From Latrodectus hesperus (lineage: Eukaryota; Arthropoda; Arachnida; Araneae; Theridiidae): 64,000 bases of DNA. Position numbers and translations under genes: made by a program. Below, piece by piece: positions 53,001 to 63,990 of the stretch; the first letter of the stretch is position 1, and every line of letters starts with the position of its first letter. The notes under the pieces were generated by a model, which was not told the DNA's origin, made no database searches, and saw only the letters and a list, made by a program, of their open reading frames with translations. Location: assembly GCA_037975125.1 (NCBI GenBank), contig CM075853.1, positions 27,018,946 to 27,082,945 of the forward strand, in the 5' to 3' direction.

Positions 53001-56000
53001 AATCCAATGTAATAAAAGTTTCAATTTATAAATCATATGTATTTTATATTATGAGAAAATTTCAAATATTTTTTATAGTCTTATGTCTTTGATAATCTTA
53101 TTGTTTGTTTTGAAATTATTTTCACAATATCATTTATTTAATTTTATAATTAGTTTTAGATAACTTATTTTAATTACTGAAATATTAATCGATAATTCAT
53201 TTTTATGTACTGTATGTAATTTAAATTGGCTTAAAATTTCTTAAAGAATAAATTTTCTCATTTAAAAATAATATATTCTAAAGATATTTTTATGAAGTAT
53301 TATTATTTTTCAGGGAACTAATACAACAGGGTATGTTATGTACTAGGGATGTGGGTAGTTATTGGTTATCCATACCAGGTATAGGGGAATTTGTTAAAAC
53401 ATTCCTTTATGGCCGTAGAGCTACGCTACAGTATGTTAGGAGAACAAAGTACAAAGAAATATTACAGTCTGAATTAGTACAAAGGAAGCTTCCAAGAAAG
53501 TGTATTCTAGGAATTTTATACCATGTTTATGATATTATAGGAAATGAATTAGTAACCTGGTAAGTATTCTTGGTTAATTTTGTTTCTAGAAATTAACTTT
53601 ATATTATTTGTTAAATTAAAGGATCGTTGTAAGTTTATTTTTGATTTTTTGAATGTATAAAAATTACACCAAGAATGAATTGTAGAAAATATTTGAAATT
53701 TGGTTTGCATATTAGCTTTTATAAGCATTTTAATGTAAAAATATTATTTCTAAATGCAAATTTGATGTTCCTACTATATCATTACCGTAAGATTCAGAAC
53801 ATATTAAAAATATCTGCTGAGAGTCAATCTTAACCACTGATTTGCTAAAATGCACTTGTTCTATCAGAACTGAGTTAGATGACATTGTGAGAAAAAGTAA
53901 TATTTCACTGGAACTAAATTAGTAGTCAAATTATTAATGCTTTGGTTTGATTTCCACCTTGGGCATAAATGTTGTAATTAAACTGTAGTACCAGTCTAGA
54001 CCTCATGTGAAGGAAAAAAAAAAACTTTTGGGTGACCAGCATTTCACTTAAGTGAATGTGGTTAATAATGTGATGTTTATACTTAATCGATTTATGGTTA
54101 TCGATATTAATAGACACTGAACAGTAAAAATTTCCATGCATGATATGAAACTGAAGCTGACATCGTCAATTATATTAAAATATGTCGCTTGAGATTTGTG
54201 AGCCATATCTGTCAAATGGACCCCTCATCTTTGTCTTCAAGAATTTAAAATTATAGGCCCATTGCAAACAGATCTAGCCTAACTTAGATTGACTGATTGT
54301 GTAGAGGAGGCCTTTAAAATACTGAAAGTGGCAAATTGGAGAACTGTCGTCTCTCAGACAACACAATGGAGGAGAGTTCTGAGGAAAGCCTTGGCCCACC
54401 CCTTGCTGTTGTGCTAAAGAAGGTATGACAATGAATTTTTAAGTAACTTCTGGCTATTCTGGGTGAGAGCATAGTTTCTGTGTACACTTCCTTGATAGAT
54501 TGAGTATCAAAATTTGCCTCTATAGCATGATTAGAGAAAAAAAAATGTTGCCATAATCTCTCACAAAAGATTTTTGTAATAAGCTCAAAGGACACAATGT
54601 TCATGTTTACAATTTCTAATGGTCTCACACCATTGATATCTAAGATTGTGTTGTGTGGGGGAAAAAGTAGACAGTTTTCTCTGATGTATATAGGTTCTAC
54701 TTTTAAATTTATGACACTCATAAATTTACTGAAAACTACCATTTAAAAAGCTATATTGATCACTATTGTGGTGGTGATGTTAGTGGCATGGTTTAGAAAT
54801 CTAATATACTTTATGCTTGATTCTACAAATCTGTCATAAATTTTATCAATGATATATTCATGGCTTTTGAATTTGAAGTTTTACCATTACTTCAGAGAAG
54901 TCCTGAAATTATTTTCCAGCTGTACATTGCAGTTTCTCATGTCACATGTTGATCAATATTTCATGTTTGATCATCAAGTATTAACTTTTTGCTTGCATGA
55001 ATGCTAGATTTATCCCTTATCATGTATATGTAATATAATTGTCAGAAAATTGGCTGGCATGTCATCAAGTTCAACCATAGCTCTTTTAACTGATTATGTG
55101 TTCATTCTACATAGAATATAATATTCCTAATTGAAAACCAAAATATATATCAAATATTACTAGTTATGGAATTAATTAAAGGAGTGAGAGTTCACACACA
55201 ATGCACTGTTCTTTTAAGTTTGAATTTTTGAAATAATTATTTATACTGTCTTTATATATATTCGCTCTAAGTAATAGATTTGTTTTACTTCATTCATTTC
55301 TCATTTTTAAAATTTTTTGAACAGTTGTTCATAGTTTTTATACAACTAAACAATTTATTTCTTGCTTAAGAAAGATAATTTTGATGCTTACATATTGTAT
55401 TGGTATTAGCAAATCATTACAAAATAAAAGTGATGATACATTTGGTTTTAGTAACAAAGTAGAACAAATAATGAAATAAGGAAATAAATTTATTTTCAAA
55501 AAATATTAAATTTTTTTGAAGATGTCAAATATTTATGTCTTAAATGTCATTTATGTATAGTCATTAATAAATTAATAATTATGAGACAAGTAAATTTAAA
55601 AAGGAATATTAATTGGAAGATTACTGAAAAGAATATACATATGTATGCATATATATATAAGTCAAATAAAATTCAATATCATATTATTCTATATTTCACG
55701 AAACATTCATATTTTTAGCATTTTGACATAATATGAATTTATACTGAATAGTGCTATGCTCTATATTTTATATGAGAGATAACTATTATTTTTATCCCAA
55801 GTTATTTCTTAGAATATTTTTTTGACTAGAATCATTTTATGTCAATAAAAATTTTGTTTAATTTTATGTTTCTTTTTGAAAATAATATAATGAAGCAGCT
55901 TTATTAATTATTATGTAAGTAAATTATTAGAAATTTAAACCCAAATCATTGTTTCTTGTATCTTAATAATTATTTTTTGATAGTTACGATCTTTATAGTG

Positions 56001-59000
56001 TTGTATATAATGAAATAGGATGCATGAAATTTATTTGATGTTTTTAAAAGAATTTTTCTTGTTCAGGCAATAGATATAGTTTAGAATAGTGCTTAAATAA
56101 TTGTACAGCTGATTCCATGCCCTAATTTTCACTCCTTGTAAATAAAAAAAAATTAGAAAAAAAGATGCATTGAACTGTTGCTTATTATTTGATCCTGTTA
56201 GTTCTTTATTGGTATTTATAAAAATAGTCAAAAAAGGGGCAAATTTTAAGAAGAAGTTTAAAAATGTATTAAGTTTTAACTTTTTATTTTTGAGATGTTA
56301 ATTTCTTGATCAGTGCTCTGACTTTGTTTTGCAAATCTTTGTCTAAGTATTTTTAGCAGCTCTTTTTCTTGTGCTAAATTTTTTATTTATTCCTTAATAG
56401 AGCAGTAAGAGTGATAATGTGTTTCTATTAAAATAGTGACATCAGAGATGCACAATTGTTCTAATGAAGATTTTCACGAAAGTTGCTATGTGTGTCACAT
56501 GTTAAACTTGTGAAGAGCTTATTTGTAAGTTCTTTACCGATAAGAATAAAGCAAATACTGTTACCGGGGATAAGATATTATCTGTAGGTATTAATATGAA
56601 TAAAACATTATTTGCAAATTATTTACGGAGGAATATTACCAGCAAATAAAATATTTATAACTGTTATGCGTGATAAAGTTTTTTTTTTTAAAGAAATATG
56701 CATTTAAGAAATTTATATTAAATTCAAGGTAAGGTTGTCATATATATATTAGGTTTTGATTACATAAAACATGAAATGTGCGTTGAGGAGGAAACTGTGG
56801 AATATTGTGCAAAAAATAAGTTTATATTACTATTTTGATAAGTGTTTAAAACTAAAATATTAAAAAAGTAAGTAAAATAACTTTTTGATATATGATTGCA
56901 TACAAAGCACACACACATACATAAATAAATACTCATATAATTTATGAATTTTTCTCTCAGAGCTGAAAGTTTTCTTAAAGAAACTTGGGAAATTAACTCT
57001 TTCCTATGATCCTTACATTTCTGAAAATTTCACATGTAATTTTCAAATTTCAAATTTTACTTAAGTAAACTATTACATAATATCCTATTAAGTATTTAAA
57101 ATGATTTTATAGTGTGCATCATAAAGTTTTCAGTATATTATTTGTATTTCCTGGTGGTAGTTGTTTGATATTTCATTTAAATTATCATTTGTCAGCTCTA
57201 AATCAGTTATGAATAACTATTTATATGGTGAATATCAAAATGCTTTTTATTAAAATAAAAATATTTATTTAATGTGTTTAAGCACAATAGACAGCAAGCA
57301 TTTTGAATATACTATGAATATCTTATATTGATTTATGCTCTTTTTTATTGCTAGATTGATTCATATTTCAGAAAATTCAATATAATTGTTATGGTGGATT
57401 AATAACCTTGTCGGGCCGAGCTGGCAGCCGAATGCTTAGCGCTCTTGCCTTCGGTTCAACAGTTCGTGGGTTCGAATCCCACCTTGGGCATGGATGTTTG
57501 TAGTGGTTCGGAATCCATTTTAAACCGTAAGTCCCGGTCTAATTAGCCCTCGTGTGCAAAAAATGACCGTTGAGCGACAAACAAACAAACAAAAAAAATA
57601 ATAACCTTGTCGGGTAATATTTTAAAATGGTTAGTAATTCTATTTCTTGATTTCTGCATTCAGGAATAAGGAAATTCTTGTAAACATTTTTTCTTTAAGA
57701 ATATTTTTTATTACTTATCCATTTTAATAGAATATTACCTAACTTTTCCCAAGGAAAATTTGTACATTTTATCACTGAAAACCTGATTTTAAGATTTCTA
57801 TTTCTTAACATAGGAATTATTTTATATAAAATTCTACTTTGCACAGCATTTCCAAGTAACTTTTGCTTAAAGCTTTTAAACCAGTGTATATTTTCATAAG
57901 TTATATTTCTTAAAACTCTGTTTATTTGAAAATAATTTTCAATTTAAATTCCCTGTTATTCATTTAAATAATTGAATAGGTGCTTCTACAAATTATACTT
58001 TTTATTTTGCTTCACCCATCTAATTCTAATAATGCTTTTTTAGTCTAATTTTTCTTTTAAAAACCTAAAAACTGACATTAGTAGTGAAAAATGTAATACC
58101 ATCCTCTTTTCATCGATTTGAAATTGAAATATCTTTTCTTTATTAAATGCCAAATAAAAGCTTTTAAAGTATTTATTTCCATTTTTTTACTTTATAGTTA
58201 TATATTATCATTACATTAGAAAATTATTTTAAAATTTAATTTTTCTGGTTTAAGAAATATCAGAAAATTGTAAATAGATTTATTGTTCTCATATTATGGT
58301 AGAATTATAGCCATGTAACTAAGTGTGAACAATATGGAAGAAGATAGCTTTCAGCTTTTATGGTTCTTGAAACAGAACTTTTCTTTGCATACTATACATT
58401 AATATTTTACTCGGGAGTTTAAAAGTTTATTAGTTTGAACTGTCTTTGATTTCCATATTACTGTAAGCCGTATTCTAATAATCAACTCATAAAATTCACC
58501 AAAATCTTATGTTTACTGTAAGTTAATGTTAACTTGTTGAGTCATATCACTGGTTATAAGAGTATAAGTTTCATGATGAACATAATGATAAATTTTATCT
58601 GAAATGGATTTTACATTAAATTTTTTTGATGCCATTGGTTATAATAGAAAATGTTGGGAAATATAATCATAAAGTTTATAGCAATTGATGAAAAAATATG
58701 AAAATCTTACATATTCATGACTGCAAGAAAATTTTTAAACTTGTTTTTAACTGTTAAAAAGTTGTTTTTTTTTTGTATTACAATCTTTTACTGGCCTTAC
58801 TTTCAATTTAATATTTTTTTGGATTGAATGTAATTTTTTTTATTATGCACTTTTTTATTTCTTATTTTTCTGTTTTAAGAACAGATTTATTCAAAACTAG
58901 AATATTGGATACCCTAAAACTTTTTGCATGTAAATTAAGGAATAAGATGTGATTTTTTTTTTAAGGAATTCCTTTTTCAAATCTGTTTTTTTATTAGATG

Positions 59001-60643
59001 CTACAAAAATCATATTTAGGTAAATTTTGCAAAACTTTCCGGCGAATGTTTTAGGCATAGATATGAATTTGGTAAGAATAAGAGATTGATGGTATTTGTT
59101 TAGAAATGAGATTTATTTTTCCTCATATATAAATCCTCACAGCTAGTTAAAGTTTTCATTATTTACTCCTGAGATATTTTTCTGATTTGAAATAGCCATT
59201 CATTTTGTTCAAATGAAAGTTATTTTTCTCATTAATTATAGTATTAAATTTTTTTGATACTTCAATTTATTATAATAGTTCTTTTACTATAAGATTAATG
59301 ATTATTTTACTTTTGAACTAAGCTCCGATGTTTAATCAAGATGATGCAGATATAATGAAAATTTTCAAATTTTCTTGTGACTGTAAATATAATTTACATA
59401 TTTTTGTATCATAATAAATGAGTTGAAACTGTCTTTGAATTTCATTTGCTGAGATGGTTTTATTCACTCTGAAGGAATAATTGCAGTAGGAGAAATGAAA
59501 CTATAGAATTCATATTATCTTTTAAATTCATGTAATAACAAAATTTCTTTGTTTTAATGTTGTCTTTGTTACTTTTTATCACATTTTCCACTCTCTGAAA
59601 AATTAAGATTTATTAATTTTCAAAGCACATTGAAATTTAGAGTAAAGAGATAATTTTCAATTTATGAATAACTAAAATTTTTTTTCCATGTGTAATAAGT
59701 TAAAATTATATTTTGTATAAGCATTAAATTAAATCCATTTTAAGAGAAAAAAGTCTTTAACTTATTTATTTTAGGTTGGCTTATTATAAACAGAGTTTAA
59801 AATTTTAGCATTTATATAAAGCATTTATTTAAAATATTATATAAATATCATTGATGTTTAATATTTATAATCTTAGAAAAAATTAGTTCTTATAAATTTT
59901 GTGAATTACGAAAATTTTTTCTAAAATGTATGAAAATGTAAAATGTAATTTTCTTTTTTAAAATACATGTGAAAGTTTAATCAAATTTGTGACTATTTAG
60001 TTAAAGGAAAAATTCGTAAACTACATTGAGTGTAAATAGTTATTTAAAAAATTTTCAAGGTTAGGATATAAAGATTGTCAAAATTCTTAAACTTTAAAAA
60101 AAAAACTGTTTCATATGAAATTAATTATTTAGCAATTAAGAAAGAAAATTAGTCTAAAAACAATTCATAAACTTAACTTATATTTTTACCATATTATAAT
60201 TTAAAATTTAATATGTTTAAAAATACAACTCAAGAACATAATTATTGTTAATAAAATTCAACAATAAATCTCACTTTTTAGATATAAAATATTGAAATGA
60301 AAAAAAGGAATAAAAAACTTAATAGCATTGTTAATATTTTTTCAAAATATTTTAAATTAAATCTTATGAACACTCTTTACATTTTTTAAAATAATTATTT
60401 TGTTTTTAATCTGAATTTAATATTAAAATTTTATTAAGTCTCAATTTGTATTTTTAATAGGTAAAATACTTTAAAAAAGTTTAATAACTAAAAATGTTTT
60501 GGTAAATTTTGGAAATTGGTTTATTTTACTTTGTTACATTGCCATTTTGTCAAACTAACTTTGTACTTTAATTTATTTTCAGCGTTGAATCTTCTTCAGG
60601 CACAGTACTGAGATTACAACCAGAATTGTTAAACGGTCGATAA
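39707..60643 (+). CDS. STK19: STK19 orthologue, winged-helix TC-NER factor (complete, 6 exons)
   Basis: Six plus-strand exons join without a frame break: 39707-39794, 44250-44395, 47596-47725, 49463-49556, 53314-53559 and 60583-60643 (stop TAA). They encode 254 residues, equal to the revised human STK19. The N-terminus MFRKRALLSEICEMKRRKLN carries a basic cluster and aligns with the human start, which favours the ATG at 39707 over the one at 39746. The family signatures LPPIIMKHQIYAFV, RDVGSYWLSIPGIG, YHVYDIIG and SSSGTVLRL are all present. Despite the name, the family lacks kinase motifs and folds as winged helices. Recent work places human STK19 in transcription-coupled nucleotide excision repair, bridging the stalled Pol II-CSA complex and TFIIH. 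The role here is inferred from orthology. Introns are 1.7-7 kb and carry SINEs, a hAT MITE and a TIR element. Confidence 0.94.
41170..41442 (+). mobile_element. tRNA-derived SINE, family B
   Basis: In STK19 intron 1, flanked by ATTAATGGG at 41161-41169 and 41443-41451. The tRNA-like head has A box TAGTGGTCAGCATG and B box GGTTTGAATCC. The 3' part includes GAAAGACGCTCTCAACCGAC and AGCTTGGCTTGTCCAAGTG and ends in (CAA)n. The tail is shared with 62789-63021. Confidence 0.85.
43905..44073 (+). mobile_element. tRNA-derived SINE, family A (old copy)
   Basis: Diverged copy near the end of STK19 intron 1. B box GGTTCGAATCCC is intact, with CTTGGGCTTGGGTGTTTGTA and AATCCACTTTAAACCAT recognisable. It lies about 180 bp from the exon 2 acceptor. 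Confidence 0.78.
44250..44395 (+). CDS. STK19: STK19 exon 2
   Basis: 146 nt, residues 30-78. It encodes SPNDTDSALHYLTSIFP, then ENRLPPIIMKHQIYAFVKCR and TEVDKYL. The acceptor is TTTTACAG|ATTCACC and the donor TATTTG|GTAAGA. It enters in phase 1 and leaves in phase 0. The LPPI...HQ.Y..V..RT..D..L pattern is the first winged-helix segment of STK19. Confidence 0.93.
44666..45397. mobile_element. hAT-type MITE with 8-bp target duplication
   Basis: 732 bp in STK19 intron 2, flanked by GTATAGAA at 44658-44665 and 45398-45405. The termini are CAGGGCTTCTTAAACT and its inverse, followed inward by ACGACCCCAT and, inverted, GTCGCGACCCCA. There is no transposase frame. The CAGNG..TCT.AA.CT....GCGACCCC layout resembles SPIN-like hAT elements (from memory). 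A perfect hairpin (arms about 20 bp) lies inside at 45153-45217. Confidence 0.87.
45657..45744. repeat. 88-bp direct duplication, copy 1
   Basis: Identical, as far as I can read, to 47415-47502, in STK19 intron 2. The copies are about 1.76 kb apart. Confidence 0.85.
47304..47424. repeat. Tandem duplication, 63-bp period
   Basis: About two copies of an AT-rich unit beginning GCACTAATTTAATTATATA, abutting the second 88-bp repeat. Confidence 0.8.
47415..47502. repeat. 88-bp direct duplication, copy 2
   Basis: Same sequence as 45657-45744, ending 93 bp before STK19 exon 3. The interval between the copies (45745-47414) is unrecognised sequence with a moderately GC-richer part at 46490-47180. Confidence 0.85.
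47596..47725 (+). CDS. STK19: STK19 exon 3
   Basis: 130 nt encoding NELRKKNEIRLFKIGQKDDQ and so on to NNVAV. The acceptor is TTTTTCTAG|AATGAA and the donor GTTG|GTAAGT. It enters in phase 0 and leaves in phase 1. KNEIRLFKIG aligns with the GEIRIVQLG strand of the human protein. It lies 94 bp downstream of the second copy of an 88-bp duplicated intron segment. Confidence 0.88.
49463..49556 (+). CDS. STK19: STK19 exon 4
   Basis: 94 nt encoding ANFMNIVLQCPDLSFSKSVL and LNDYSLKEENIT. The acceptor is TTTTTTTTCAACAG|CCAATT and the donor ATTAC|GTAAGT. It enters in phase 1 and leaves in phase 2. It matches the FLASVLP..GDLSF....MTQTFGFRDSEIT region in length and pattern but is the least conserved exon. 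Confidence 0.85.
49973..50023. repeat. (TA)n microsatellite
   Basis: About 50 bp of TA in STK19 intron 4. Confidence 0.95.
51902..52654 (+). mobile_element. TIR DNA transposon, internally deleted copy
   Basis: About 750 bp in STK19 intron 4, in inverse orientation to the element at 7919-9851. It begins TTGCCAACTCTACTGA and ends CAAGGTAGGCAAGT. Both ends and the flanking subterminal sequence are homologous to the longer copy, but the roughly 1.1-kb coding segment is missing. This is the usual autonomous/non-autonomous relationship. Confidence 0.62.
53314..53559 (+). CDS. STK19: STK19 exon 5 (most conserved)
   Basis: 246 nt. It contains ELIQQGMLCTRDVGSYWLSI, PGIGEFVKTFLYGRRATL, RRTKYKEILQSEL and ILGILYHVYDIIGNELVT. 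The acceptor is TATTTTTCAG|GGAACT and the donor ACCTG|GTAAGT. It enters in phase 2 and leaves in phase 2. It carries the strongest family match, including the basic surface (GRRATLQYVRRTKY) expected for nucleic-acid contact. Confidence 0.95.
53915..54030 (+). mobile_element. Degenerate SINE-like fragment
   Basis: TTTCCACCTTGGGCATAAATG followed by AAACTGTAGTACCAGTCTA echoes the B-box-to-body part of family A. It is highly diverged. Confidence 0.35.
54031..57400. other. STK19 intron 5, unassigned part
   Basis: AT-rich intron. A minus-strand frame at 54314-54742 (142 codons) lies in a slightly less AT-rich stretch (54180-54750) but resembles no family I know and shows no clear coding pattern. 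I read it as an old repeat remnant. Nothing else was recognised. Confidence 0.3.
57416..57599 (+). mobile_element. tRNA-derived SINE, family A (well preserved)
   Basis: Flanked by a 15-bp duplication AATAACCTTGTCGGG at 57401-57415 and 57600-57614, in STK19 intron 5. A box is around GCTTAGCGCTC; B box GGTTCGAATCC is exact. It ends in (CAAA)n and poly-A. It is close in sequence to the copy at 63426-63597. Confidence 0.93.
60583..60643 (+). CDS. STK19: STK19 exon 6 (stop codon)
   Basis: Acceptor TTATTTTCAG|CGTTGAA. It encodes C (split codon), then VESSSGTVLRLQPELLNGR and TAA at 60641-60643. It matches the C-terminal CISTTSGTLLRLPE of the human protein. The preceding intron is 7.0 kb, so frame continuity and the family match are what identify the exon. 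Confidence 0.92.
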
Positions 60644-61032
60644 CAAGAATCTATTCAAATTTTTCTCTTGAAACATTTATATTTATGAAATATATTAATT
60701 TATTTAACAATTTTGTATACAAATATTGTTATTGTTGTAATGTATTTATTGTTTGTTTGTAGTATAGCAACTCATTTTTGCAGCTGATGAATTTATTGTG
60801 AAGCGCCAATTTTCTTTATACCTATATAGAACGAATATTTGTTATTTATTTAAATTTCTGTGTACTAAGTATTTAAATCCAATTTTATAATCTATTCCAA
60901 GTTGCAGCAGGTCTAACTTGCTTTATTAAGTATATATTTAAACATTTTTAAAAATTGTATCATTTTTGACAAGTTTTCAATATTATACTAATGAATCTTC
61001 CTGGAACAATATATTATAAGTAAATATAATTT

Positions 61033-61034
<2 letters not shown>

Positions 61035-61115
<81 letters not shown>
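61035..61115. repeat. (TA)n microsatellite
   Basis: About 80 bp of TA downstream of the STK19 stop codon, within the likely 3' UTR. Confidence 0.95.
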
Positions 61116-61120
<5 letters not shown>

Positions 61121-61285
61121 TTTCTTATATTGTTTTTATTGTTATTTTTGAAAATAGAATAGTTTGTTGCTTTTTCATATTTTTATTGCAATTTTTTTAT
61201 TCAACTGCAAATTAATGTATTGTTCCAAAAGTGTTTCCTTGATGAATGTGTTCAGTTTTACTTCTACTTTTATATATGTCTATAT

Positions 61286-61291
61286 AATAAA
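61286..61291 (+). terminator. Candidate poly(A) signal of STK19
   Basis: AATAAA about 640 bp after the STK19 stop and 3' of a long (TA)n tract. I saw no earlier canonical hexamer between the stop and this point. Transcript evidence is absent, so the 3' UTR end is a guess. Confidence 0.35.
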
Positions 61292-61758
61292 CATGAAAAA
61301 TACATCAATGAGCTTTTTTATTGTTATATTTTAGTTTTTTTTTCTAACAATGTTTAAAATTTTTTCTTAGTTTATTTCTCACTATCTTTCCGAGAAATTA
61401 AAGCTAGGAAGTTAAGGAAAACTCATTTCACATAATCACTATCTCTATACATGCTTTAAATTGTGTGATCACCAGCTTTAAACTTCTTATGTTATACATT
61501 CTGCCACCTGTCTGTAAGTCAGATATTACTTATTGCTTGCTAAAAGCTTTTATTTAGTTTATTTCTCAAGGCAAATCCTTAAAGAAACTAAAGTTTCTTG
61601 TGAAAGTATATAAATCATGGCATGGTGAGGGATACTGGAAGACTTTTTTAAAATAATTGTTTTTCATCATTTTGTGCCTTCACATTGTTGCTGCAAATCA
61701 AAAAGTGCTGGATTAATTCAGAAGTGAAAATTTGATAATTTTGATCATTATTCTGAAA

Positions 61759-61871
61759 TCCCACCTTGGGCATGGATGTTTGTAGTGGTTCTGAATCCAC
61801 TTTAAGCCGTAGGTCCCGGTCTAATTAGCCCTCGTGTGCAAAAAAGGACCGTTGAGCGACAAACAAACAAA
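61759..61871 (+). mobile_element. SINE family A, 5'-truncated at the B box
   Basis: It starts at TCCCACCTTGGGCATGG and keeps the body and (ACAA)n tail. It is flanked by a 13-bp duplication CATTATTCTGAAA at 61746-61758 and 61872-61884. The promoter half is missing, although the insertion is complete as an event. Confidence 0.9.
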
Positions 61872-62788
61872 CAAACATTATTCTGAAAATTTTCAACTTT
61901 TTTAAGCTGAAAGTTTTTGGACATTTTAAGATTGATGAGCTAGTGAATGAATGCACTGACAATTTCATTTTATGAACTGGTGGCAGAAAAGTATTAATTA
62001 TAAATTTGGAAGCTTATGACCAGATGGATGTAAGAGGTGATCATGTAGGGAAGTAAAAAAGAAATTTCCTGTGTGTAAAGGAATAAATTTTTTTCCTGAT
62101 AAATATTTTGATAGTTTTTAAAACCAAATAGTCTACTTTCTAATGAGCCTTGTGTATAAAATTTTTTAACGAAATTAAAATGAAGCAAATAAATGGATTA
62201 ATTTTTGTGAATTTATGAATTACTTATATAAATTTAACTGAATTTCATATTTAATTCACAAAAAATTTAGTTAAATTTATTAATAAAAATTCACATGAGA
62301 AAAGCTGTGAAAATGTATAAATAATATATTTATTAAATAAATAGTATTTAAGTATGATAGAAGTAAAATATTTCTTGTTTAATTAAAAAAGATGTGTAAC
62401 AAACAGAGCCTGGTTTAAGTAAAAACATGTGTGACATTAAAAGGTAAAATTAATGAACAACTATTAAATAGAATAGACAATCAAAATTTTGAATTAATAA
62501 ATGGAATAAATAGTAAATCAGTGAAATCGGAAATAAAAAATTATAGAGTTAAAAATCATTTAATACTTTATATTGAAGATCAAAACAATCATTAAGAGAA
62601 AGTAGTTTACATCCCTTAAAGTGGTTAAAACGTCAAATATGAAAATTATGTAATTGAAACTCGGGAATCTATATAAATAAAATTTTTATTCTTTGTGGCC
62701 GCCAATTTTGTTTCCTGTGTTGAATTGAGAATGGTTGCATGGAATCGCTTCTGTGCAGTTATGAAACATCAGAATTCTATGGGTAATT

Positions 62789-63021
62789 GTTGTTAGTTAT
62801 GACACTTGGACAAGCCAAGCTAGTTTTGCCTTGGCTATACGAATTTAAGTCAAAAGGGAGCGTCTTTCGTTTTTGTCAGAGCAAGACAAAGGCGAAAGTA
62901 CGTCTTTGCTCTTTTTAAATCCTCCGCTAGATGGCACCACCAGAGGACACACTCCCTCAATTTTGACATTGATCTGAAAGAGGAGGAAATTTTCTCCAGA
63001 CCATTGCACCCATGGTAACTG
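62789..63021 (-). mobile_element. SINE with family B tail and a different head
   Basis: Minus-oriented, flanked by ATGGGTAATT at 62779-62788 and 63022-63031. On the minus strand the last 110 bp (TTTCGCC, GAAAGACGCTCCC, AGCTTGGCTTGTCCAAGTGT, CAACAA) match family B. The first 120 bp (from CATCAGTTACCATGGG, with GGTGGTGCCATCTAGCGG) do not match its tRNA-like head. Confidence 0.78.
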
Positions 63022-63425
63022 ATGGGTAATTAAAAAATATTATTTAAAATTTTTATTTTAGTGTTTATTAGTAATTTAAACTGTAACGCTAATTTAAATT
63101 CACTGTTAAGCTGTTTTTGTCTTGATGTACATTGTTGCAAAACTCGGATGGCTTCAAGAACTGAATTTTTTTCTTCTTCCAAAAATTTTCATTTATATAT
63201 GACTAGAAAAAAGTAAAGAAGTTATTATGGATTAAATCAACTTTCTGTGTATGTCCCTTCCTAATATTTATTAAATAATTTATGACTTCGATTTTTGAAA
63301 ATTTTGTTACAAGTCACTACAGTAAATGTGTTTTCCTTTATTCATTTATGTTCCCAATCGTATGTGTTTAGGAACGGATGTAAATGGTGTTCTGATTTTA
63401 AAATTTAATAACTTGGTAACTGAAG

Positions 63426-63597
63426 CCGATCTGGCAGCCGAATGGTTAGCGCTCTTGCCTTCGGTTCAACAGTTCGTGGGTTCGAATCCCACCTTGGGCA
63501 TGGATGTTTGTAGTGGTTCGGAATCCACTTTAAACCGTAAGTCCCGGTCTAATTAGCCCTCGTGTGCAAAAAATGACCGTTGAGCGAAAAAAAAAAA
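63426..63597 (+). mobile_element. tRNA-derived SINE, family A
   Basis: Flanked by ACTTGGTAACTGAAG at 63411-63425 and 63599-63613. It is near-identical to the copy at 57416, with an exact B box and a poly-A tail instead of (CAAA)n. Confidence 0.93.
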
Positions 63598-63802
63598 AAC
63601 TTGGTAACTGAAGGGATTTCTACACTTAATTTTTGATTCGTTTTTAGCTGATCTATTTGTGAAGCTTATGGAGATTCAAGCAGCATTTTGAACATATTTT
63701 TATTTTTCCAAATTGCATTTTTCTCCAAAATGTACTATACACGTTTTCCAGAGAAAGCCACAGTTATTGAAAGCTGGTGGAGTTTGCTAGAGCTAGTGCT
63801 TA

Positions 63803-63990
63803 TATTGCTGAGCTGGCAGCCGAATGGTTAGCGCTCTTGTCTTCGGTTCAACAGTTCGTGTGTGGGTTTCAATCTTACCTTGGGTATGGATGTTTGTAGT
63901 GGTTCGGAATCCACACTTTAAACCGTAGGTCTCGGTCTAATTAGCCCTCGTGTGCAAAAAAGGACCGTTGAGCAACAAACCACACCATAC
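63803..63990 (+). mobile_element. tRNA-derived SINE, family A (at the window edge)
   Basis: Flanked by CTAGTGCTTA at 63793-63802 and 63991-64000; the right duplication may continue past the window. A CGTGTGTGGG insertion and a mutated B box (GGGTTTCAATC) distinguish this copy from the one 200 bp upstream. Confidence 0.88.

Noticed and set aside
54314..54742. 142-codon minus-strand frame in STK19 intron 5
   Set aside because: No family resemblance or splice support; probably an old repeat.
57440..57490. Exact B box GGTTCGAATCC suggesting a tRNA gene (also at 63470 and 17740)
   Set aside because: Each lies inside a SINE with target duplications and shared body; no cloverleaf with a proper acceptor stem was evident.
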